Below, in pieces: positions 54,801 to 64,000 of a stretch of 64,000 nucleotides of DNA; the first letter of the stretch is position 1; every line of letters begins with the position of its first letter. This DNA comes from Pontederia crassipes (taxonomy: Eukaryota > Streptophyta > Magnoliopsida > Commelinales > Pontederiaceae), in assembly GCA_030549335.1 (NCBI GenBank), contig CM060196.1, positions 6,091,501 through 6,155,500 of the forward strand, in the 5' to 3' direction. Both the position numbers and the translations under genes were made by a program. The notes beneath the pieces were generated by a model that worked only from the letters and a program-made list of their open reading frames with translations, had not been told where the DNA came from and searched no databases.

Positions 54801-57800
54801 GGGATACCTATATATGTCTATCACATCATAATATAACTTTCCCTTTATACCTTAGATATAAATTCCATAGTAAAATATAAAATTTAATAAAATAAAAGCA
54901 AAAGAAGAATTTTTTATTTTGGCAGCAACGTTCGAGATAGCTATAATGCACACATTAAATATATGTACTATAATTAAAGATTATATAATTAATTATTACA
55001 GCGGAAACATCTTGATTTAGTAATTGAAGTAGTCATGTGGAGGAGCGCTTCCTCAAAAAATGTCACTCGCTATTAAGCGACCTAAATTTGTCAGATAGTC
55101 CGCAAGTTGATTGGCCTCTCTAAATACATGATTAAGGTTCCATGCATAAAAAAAGTGCTAGAATTCTATGAATTTCAGATACAAGATTTCGTATATGCGA
55201 CATTTGTTATCATTGGAGATTATGTGCACTAGAGAAGCCGAGTTCGATACAATGCATAACTGGTGGTGTCCATGTTGATTTGTCATCTTTATGCTCCAAA
55301 GAAGACCCTATATTTCTAGCTCCATGATTGAGTCTACATCTGTCCTGATGGCCCTGCAAAAATAAAAGCACCAGATGAGGCTCTGAATAAATAATCAGCA
55401 CCCCCAACCTATAAGAGATTCGTCTGAGTTCATTTTGACCCAACCGGAAGTGGGGGGCACCCACTGGACCCGAATAGGGTCACTGGGGGAAAGCGCCTTA
55501 GGGGTGTAGATTTTAACATAATCATAGTATTCCGCGATTGCCTTTTTCCAAACCGTCGAGATGGTTGAGTGCTTGCCTCTAAAATGAATATCATTTCGTA
55601 AGCCAGAGGCTCCAAAGACAGAAGTAGAAAATGGACAATAATTTTATTTTCGAACTTTTGTCAAGCTTGGAGCCTTTCTGTAACTAGGAACCTTTACTCC
55701 AAGTGTCCATAAGGTCGAAAGTAAAATTCAGCCGGGATTGTAATAATGACCAAAGGCTAAGTGCAATTGGACAGCAAAAAAATAAATGAGATGTAGTCTC
55801 AAGATCACGTCCACATAAAAAGCAGGAGGGTTAATAGAGGAGTTAAAGCGAGCAATAATATTCAAGGTCGACAAGCGATGGTGGCCTAACTTCCAGAGGA
55901 AGAGATGTAGTTTGGGGGGCACCGAAATGTTTCAAAATTGTCGGCAAGTAGTCCATCCAATCCCAGGCGACGACAAGGTACGTCTACAAAGGAAACTATA
56001 AACATTAGAAGCATTAGCAAAACCATGGAATCATTCTTGCAAATTCGCATATCATCATTGGCATTAGTAGTTAAAAAAATAGAGCTGATACGAGAGACCA
56101 ACACATCGTCAAACAGGTCATGCAGCAGAAAATCCTTCTGGCTATGGTTCATGATCAGATCATTAACATACATGGAGCTTATAAATTTGATTTTATCCAT
56201 ATTAATAAAAGTAGGTGACCAGGAGAGAGGGATACAAGAAATCCATGGGTCAAAGGAAACACCGATGGAACAACCATTACCAATCAATTTCAACATACTA
56301 CCTCTGATATCCAACAGGGAGTTACGGATGATTCTCCAGCTCCATGCAGTTGGTTGATTAGTCATGATGTGCTTTCAAGGATGAATAACCCCGTATTTGT
56401 TCTTGATCAGGGAGGCCCAAAGAGATGGTACATTGTTGAGTAAATTTAATATTCTTTTAGCATGTAAAGAGGGACCAATGAGGGAAAGCTCTTTGAAACC
56501 AAGTCCTCCCAGCGATTTAGGAAGTTGTACAGTATTTCAATTGATAAGATGAAGCCCTTTACCATTTTCACCTGAGTGCCAGAAAAAGGAGCGAGTGGTT
56601 TTTTCCAAGGAGCAGAGCAGTCCTAGAGACACACGGGTAGAGCTTAAGGCATACACATGTATTAAAGTTGATGACAGAGGATATTAAGGTGGGCTTACCC
56701 TCCCGATTGAGAAGTCTCCCATTCCAGGTAGTACATAGGCAGATACTTGTAAGAGATGAGTATTCCAAGATAGCTGAAAGGGTAGCTTCCAATTTTGAAC
56801 CCCAAGATATTGACAATTAGATCCCTACATTTCCTATTGAACTTTTGGGGGAGGAAGATCTCTGACTTCGAAGGGTTAACCCTCTGTCCAGTGAACAAAT
56901 GATATAATATGGGAATCTCTGTTACTCTTTTACAGTTAGATTTAGTGGCTTTAACACAGATGATAAGATCATCGGCATACATGAGATGGCTGAGAGTAAA
57001 GGATCCAAGCGAGAAAGGAATTATAGATCCAGAGTTGACTTGTTGGTTCATCATGGAGGATAGGACTTATGAAACTAAAATAAAGAGGTAAGGGGACAAT
57101 GGATTTTCCTATCTAATGCCCTTGTAACTATTAAAGTATCTTGAAGTGATGCCATTAATTGAGCAACTGAACATAGGAGATTGAATACAAGCATCAATTT
57201 AGTTAATGAACTGAGCAGGAAAATTCATAGGAGTTAACACATTAATAACAGAGGACCAGCTTACCCTGTCAAATGCCTTATCAAGGTCTGCCTTAATCAT
57301 CAAGTGTTTATGTCTGCCCTTATTTAACGAGTGAGTAATCTCCTGAACAAGTATGATATGTATAATCCTTCTAGTAATAAAAGCAGATTGGACGTTTCGA
57401 CGAGGTCACATAAAGTAGGCTTTAGCATATTTGCAATAATTTTGGCTATAAGTCGATACAACACATTACACAAAGAAATAGGTCTGGAGTCATTAATATG
57501 CTTAGGTTGCTTCTTCTTGGGGATGAAGACCAGAGTGGTTTTGACCAGTCCTCGGGTATAGAGTAGGTAGAGAAAAAGTTTTTGATAATAATACTAATGT
57601 CAGGACCAACAATATCCCAATAAGATCTATAAAATTCTACGGTGAATCCATCAGGGCCAAGAGATTTCCCAGAGCCCAAGTTCCAGAGGCATTGTTTAAT
57701 TTCTTGATCAGACACATGGACAGTGAGCTTATCATGCAAGGAATCAGGCAAATCAGACACGTCTGGCCAGTGATACGGGGGATTAATGATTGGGGTTTCC

Positions 57801-60800
57801 TTTTCCATAGATTTTGATAATGGTTGAGAAATGCCTCACAAATTTGATGATAATTGGTTAAGGCATTGCCCTCAAGGTCCAATGTGTAGGTGATTCTTTT
57901 GCTCTTCTGCCTAAGAGAGGTAGAGAGGTGAAAGAACCTATAGTTTCTATCGTCATGCTACAACCAATTGACTCTTGTCTTATTCCATCATTTAATACTA
58001 ATTTGCCTAAGGTATGCACTGTATTTCTGGTAGGCTACCCAGAGATGAGTAAGCTCAGAATCTGAAAGGCCTTGGCGATTGTCCAGTGCCTCCAAGGCAT
58101 CAATGGTGGCCCTAGCATCTCAGCACGTTGCTCCAAGGACCCAAGACAGGTTTTATTCCACAAAAGAGCTTTTTTCTTAATTTCCTTAAGGGAGGCCGGG
58201 ATGTTGTTGCCAGACCACTCAGATTGGACAATATTCTTGGGTTCAAGGTGCTCAAACAAAAAATGTTCATATTTAAAAGTCTTTGGCATGCGTTTGTAAG
58301 AATTAGAGTTGGACAAAGGCGAATGATTCGAGACAGTTCTAGGAAGGGTGAAGAGATCTAAATTAGGGAATGTCGTAAGCCAATGATTACCAGGAAGCGA
58401 TCGAGACGATAGAGAATACGAGCGGGACCAGTTCTGTTGTTACACCAAGTATAACAGCTACTAGTGAGGGGCAGATCCGTAAGATCATGGTTACATATTA
58501 TAGAGCGAAGAAGACGAATGAATTTGGTAACCCGAAACTGTGCCCCACTTCGCTTATCCTCAGGGGAGAGGATACAATTAAAATCCCCTGTAATAGCCCA
58601 GGGCACATTGTCACAATTGATGCTGTTTAAATCATTCCAGAGGTTCTAGCGTAATAGGGGGAGAGAACTTGCATAAGTGACAGATAATATGAAGGAAAAA
58701 TCATTAATTGTGAGCAACTTGTGGGCTAGCATGGAGCAAAGTAACCTAAACAAGATGTTACTTCCAGGCAATGATGATCCCTCCTATCGCGCCTATACTA
58801 GGCTGCACAAAACCCTTCCAGGGAGTTCCAAGATGACTTATGATTATATTGGATTTGGCTTCATCAGTATGCACTTCCACTAGGATGATAATGTCAGGGT
58901 GTTGATTCTTCAAAACCTCCAGGAGCCGATCCCTAACCTTACTATGCGCATCTGCTCGATAGTTCCACGACATGATCTTCATGGCACAAGAATGCCAAGT
59001 CCATCCGCCAAGGGGACCTATAAAACCAAGGAACTTGAGGGCTTTGCCTATGTTTGTCTTCTTTGCACCGAGGGAGGGGCGGGGGGGGGGGGGGGGGGGG
59101 GTAAGAGGTTTCTCCTTAAGCCTCTCATTCTTCTTTTCCGTTCGAATGACTGGCACAATATCTTGATAAGGTAATTGATCATTAGACTCCATCTCTCCTT
59201 CTGCGTGTGGGGGAATTGACCTTGAGAGTGCTGCTAAAACCCCTTAGACCACGTTCTCGTGCTGAGATGTATCCGCCTTTCCCCGCTGATTAGCAGGGGA
59301 AAACTGAGGTGGCTTAGGTCGAAGAGGGCCTGGGTAGGCTTTAGGAGAGATTACAACAGTGGTTCATGGAGGTAATGGGATTGGGGATGTAGATACGATA
59401 AGTTCTGTGATATGGGTATGTTGAGAGGCTTACTGGAGAGGATTGGAGAAGAAAGGAGATTTGCCCAATGACAAAGGAGACCTTAGGATTTTGGCGAGTG
59501 TGGGGAAGCCATACGACAAGTGTCTTCGAATTAGGATGGATGTGCATGTGCGGATGGCCCTGATCAACGAGCGGACAGGCATCGATGAGCCCCATAATGT
59601 GGGTGCTTGGGGACTCCGCAATGTTGCCAAGTGTCTCCGACCGTTGGTTCATCTCCGTAATATCCGAGAAGTGCCCACCAGCTATAACCATAGCCTCGGG
59701 GCCCTCCACATGACCTATGTGTTCTGAATTCGACTGTTGGTGAACTATGGACTGATCTGGAACGTCCGTAGCAGGTGCGACATTGAGGTCAGGGCACATG
59801 CTTGAGTCTTCTGCATCCCGTCGGCATGAAGGCTGTCGTCCGGTGCGAGAATGGCTCCGTCCTATTTGTTGCGATGTATGACCAGGCTTGGATTGCAGCC
59901 AAGACCATAGAGAAGGACTTTGGCCTATTGCTTAGGTTCTCTTCGTGAGCACTGTTCCAGCCTATGCACTGTAAGACCACATCAAAAACAAAGAAAAGGG
60001 ATATTCTCATATCGAACAAGTTGAAAGTACCTACTGCCATCCATAGTCCTTACCCATGTACCTTGCTTGAGCGGTCGATTAAGATCGATCTCAACACAGA
60101 CTCTGGCGAATCTTCCATGATCTTCGACATGCATATTCTCATCCAACTTTAACGGGTTACCAAACTAGCCAGCAATGCATTGGATGGTGGCTGGCGAGTC
60201 CAACTCAAAGGCCAAATAAGGAATGTGAATCGATACTGGTACCACCGACAGAGTTTCCACTCCTGGCCGGAAAAAGGGGCAGAGTACAACAACATTAAGG
60301 ATGCAGCCTCGGTAGTTCCACAAGCCACCAGTGAGTATCGATGAGCGTTCCTCCATATCTGCAAAATGAAAAACAAAGTAAAAATTGCCCATGCTAGTGA
60401 TATCCATGGCCTGCCTAAGCTTCCATAGCTCTGGCAGTTCATTGCGCAGTGTGCTTAAGGATACACTTACTCCATAGAGATGACTCATGAGACAGCTATC
60501 GCGTTCTACCGCTCTGGGACTGATTACATGTAGAGGAATCTCCATTTCATCCGAGATTGATGCATGAATCTCACAAAAAAGGTGTGGGGACATTGTAGGC
60601 ATGGCGAAGCGTTGTCGCCCCTTCACAATATTTGCCCATGATGGACGGACCCATCCACGAACCCCAAACTCTGGATTTCCCCCGTTGGTTGTCTAGGTTA
60701 AAGGGAGCATCGTGAGGTGTTGGTGGATGAGGTTGAGGTGGAGGAAGGGGAGGGGTGGAAAGGAGTCGAGGATGATCGGGGCTTTTAGAGAAGGGTTGGA

Positions 60801-63800
60801 GGTTGAAGGTGGTGGGAGGAGGGGAGGCGAGAGAGGTGGGGGGGTTAGGAGTCTCCATCTCAAGCGCTAGTTGTAATATCCCAATATTTATCAATATGCT
60901 AATTAACTTAAGTACATAATTATTTAAGTTAATTAGTCTCTTTGATAAAATTAAGTGTATCTTAATTGTAAGTAAATCACATAGGAATCACTCGACTTAT
61001 TAATTGATATTACACTATATTCTTGCTATTATATAATGACACATTATTTACAAACAATGTTCTAATTAATTGCTAAATAGGTGACTGCACTGATTAATTA
61101 AATACAATATACTCTCGTTATTATATAATAACATGACTTGTATGTGTAGAATATTGAAATTGTTGATTACCATTCCCCAACCACCTATAAAAATACCATA
61201 TGTTAATACTAACAAGAACAGGAATATTTTATCTAATCATTTTAAATTAAATTGTCATAATAATTCCTTCTAATTGTACTAGCTATTTGAGTTGCTAATA
61301 CTCGGATATTACCTCTAATTTTCATATTATCAGGCATGATTACTTAAATCAACATAGTTAATTATCTAAAATCAATTTATAAAACCCACCAAGCAACAAC
61401 AATCGACTTGAAAACTTCAGGAGGAAGACAACTCATTTATTTCCAATGTGGCCGGCTAGCAGAAAAAAAAGAAGGAAGAAACACTCAGGTAGTATGATAC
61501 CTCATCTTAATTAATAAATTAAATAGGGGGCTGCCACATCACTTCTAACCATGCAAAAACAAATATATAAAAACCTTACCTGAGTGCTGAAGTGGAGGAG
61601 AATATGTTTGCCGACTTACCTTGTATGACTCAAGGGAAAAATAAAAGGAAGATTTTACTTCCTTGTGGTTGGCCAGAAGAAGAAAAAAAAAGAAGAAAGA
61701 AAGAAAGAAAGAAGAAAGAACCATGACCTAGGAGTTATTATTGGCCGATTTGAAGAGAGAGGGTAGGATGAAAGGAAGGTTGCCTTCTTTCCTTTTTGCT
61801 GCCGATTTGAAGATAAAGAGATTGCTGCCGATTTGAAGAGAAAGAGGAAGAGATGGAAATACACCTTTGATTTCTTTCTTTGCTGACCGTAGAAAGAAGG
61901 GAGTACTAGAAGAAAAGCAAAACTAATAAAGTAAGTGGATTATTCTTAATTTCTAATTCCTTAATCAGCTAAAATATTCTATTTAATTATGTAATTGATG
62001 GGGTTTCAAATTAGGAAATAACGCATGTCGACTTAAAGTGTCTAATAAAAATAAGTTATAGAACTTTTGTTTACAATTTCTATATAGCCAAGAATTGCTA
62101 CTAGTAATTAATTATTAAAAATTGCTCATAAATTATAAAATTTATACCCCATGCTCTTATATGAGTCTAGATTCCAAGGATTTTGGAATAACTTCAAAAT
62201 AATGTCTATAATATGTCTTCCATAAAAAAAGTGAGTAGTTGTCATACTGTCCTCGAAAATGATAGGGTTAGGTTGTAAATTATGTCCTTATTTCCGTTGG
62301 TCATATAAAAATGTGGAACTATTAGGCGAGGTTGTTGTTCTCGTAGGCTGTCCAAATCAATTGGAGTTAGTCAAAAGTTGATTATATATAAGAAGATATC
62401 AAATTTACATTGATTACCTCTCTATCTGATAGATTTTAAAGTAAAATATAAATATGTACTACCATGAGATTTCCTAAGACTTATGTAAAATAGTATAAAT
62501 TATGAAATTATGTGTGTCTACTTCATTCCATGTCTACTTTCATTGAGATTTAAAATCACAAGTCAATCAGATGTATGTAGAGAAAGTTATATATGCTCAT
62601 CTGTAGGGTGTTATCAATTTTTCTGTTGAAACTCCTACCCAATTTTGTAAATTAGGTATGAAATAAAATATGCTATATAATTGTTTGATAATTTAGGATG
62701 AGAAGGATGTATATGTTAGGATTCATTTACAATTGGAATCGCTTAAAAAGAATATGTCCAGTGAAAGTTATAAATGTTTAATTGGACCCTCCCTATTCTG
62801 TCAGAAGAAAATTTAGGACAGATCATGTTAGTACTTGTGAAATTTATTGTGCTCAGTTCAACAAGTTATAAATTCTAAAAAAAATTTATAAGTTAAACCT
62901 CAAGAAGTATAATGTCAAGAAAAATTGGAATCATTTGATTTTCTTATATATAGTAAGAGTTATGAATTTTCTTTAACCAAGTGTGCAAACTATCATAACA
63001 TTTTTTATGGGTAAAGCAAGAAAATTGAATGCATGAATAATATATAGCATTGATCATTGTTTTATCCAGGTAAGACATGATACTCACATCGTAGTATTAA
63101 TAAGAATATATATTATTGGCATACGACTAGAAGAATAACAAGGAAAAGAAAAGGAAAAATACTTTCATATTGCCATAAGAGGTAAGTTGGTTTCTCCTAC
63201 TTTATGTATTCACCTCTTTGGAATTTGGTGTGACATTGATTATGATATTATTGGATATATGAATTGATTTCGAGAAATGCAATTATGAAAAGTATATCTG
63301 AATGATTGTATGATTGCACATTTGAAAAGCACATGTGATATGATATGAATGGGTTACGAAAAGTACAATCTTGTTCGGTTGAAATGGTATGTGATATGAT
63401 TTATCTTCTGATATTGAGATACAATTGTTATATGATGAATCATGCATCTGCATTGCATTGTATGATTGTTGGAGCTAACAATTGTTATATGATGAATCAT
63501 GTGTCAGCATTGTATTGTATGATTATTGGAGCTAAGTGCTACATCGCTGATCACGATAGGGCTCACTTCTGGAGTCCAATTTATCATTCTGTTTCCCAAT
63601 AATAGGATGAGATGGGATGGAACTAAGTGACACATCGTGAGGGGTCGCAATGAAGATCATCTCTAAAATTCGTAGGGGCCACCTCTAGAGTCCACCTATC
63701 GTTATATGATATGTTCTCCGGAAGGGATGAGGTAGAATTGAGCTAAGTGCCACATCGCTTATCACAATCGGAGCCACCTTTAAAGTGCACCTACCGATCA

Positions 63801-64000
63801 CTGACCAGTTGATGATCTGTGCATTCATATGAGAGTGTTGCATTCATATACATATGTTTAAATGATAATGATTACAAATTGTGTGTGATGTTTCTGGATA
63901 GAATGTTGTATATGTAACTTTTAAGTATGTGAAGGTACTTATTTTTCAATTATGGTTATCACATGTATTTTTATGTTTCTCCGAATTAATAAGATGGTAA

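Overview
This is plant nuclear DNA. Genes are split by many AT-rich introns with GT-AG ends, encode plastid- and mitochondrion-type targeting sequences, and lie among LTR retrotransposons, LINEs, SINE-like elements and MITEs. Several first exons (ATP synthase beta, the 2-hydroxyacyl-CoA lyase, the pKIWI502-like reductase) are GC-rich and become AT-richer downstream, which suggests a monocot. I cannot name the species.

Genes from left to right: (1) the 3' part of a 4'-phosphopantetheinyl transferase gene (+, 559-2320, 5' end outside the window); (2) a 253-residue Ser/Arg/His/Lys-rich nuclear-type protein (+, 8810-9571) whose 5' UTR seems to carry an intron of about 4.6 kb; (3) a pKIWI502-type FAD/NAD(P) oxidoreductase (-, five exons, 10462-13415); (4) mitochondrial ATP synthase subunit beta (-, nine exons, 21640-25164); (5) a plastid fibrillin-like protein (+, 29068-36841) with a complete but decayed Copia element in its third intron; (6) 2-hydroxyacyl-CoA lyase/oxalyl-CoA decarboxylase (+, two exons joined across a GC-AG intron, 46793-49057); (7) a MATE/DTX efflux carrier (-, seven exons, 51415-53961). 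These are unlinked housekeeping genes, not a cluster or pathway.

The rest is mostly transposable-element sequence, and much of it can be delimited by target-site duplications (TSDs). There is an RTE-clade LINE tail and a SINE-like element lying tail to tail, an L1 tail inside an intron, and a Copia element with 5-bp TSD. Two long solo LTRs (2.4 and 2.8 kb) are present. Mutator-like MITEs with 9-bp TSDs often have long AT-rich inverted repeats around a GC-rich core. A 1.7-kb near-complete palindrome, an AT-rich Helitron-like block, a long L1 LINE on the minus strand and the start of a further LTR element at the right edge complete the list. A degenerate gene fragment at 17523-18140 lies between the palindrome and the Helitron-like block.

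The least ordinary structures are the 15367-17083 foldback, the Helitron-like block with its 0.8-kb higher-order repeat, the cluster of GGTCGACCG-type palindromes in one solo LTR, and the GC-AG intron that splits the thiamine-diphosphate motif of the lyase. I found no CRISPR array, rRNA, tRNA or novel defence-type gene system.
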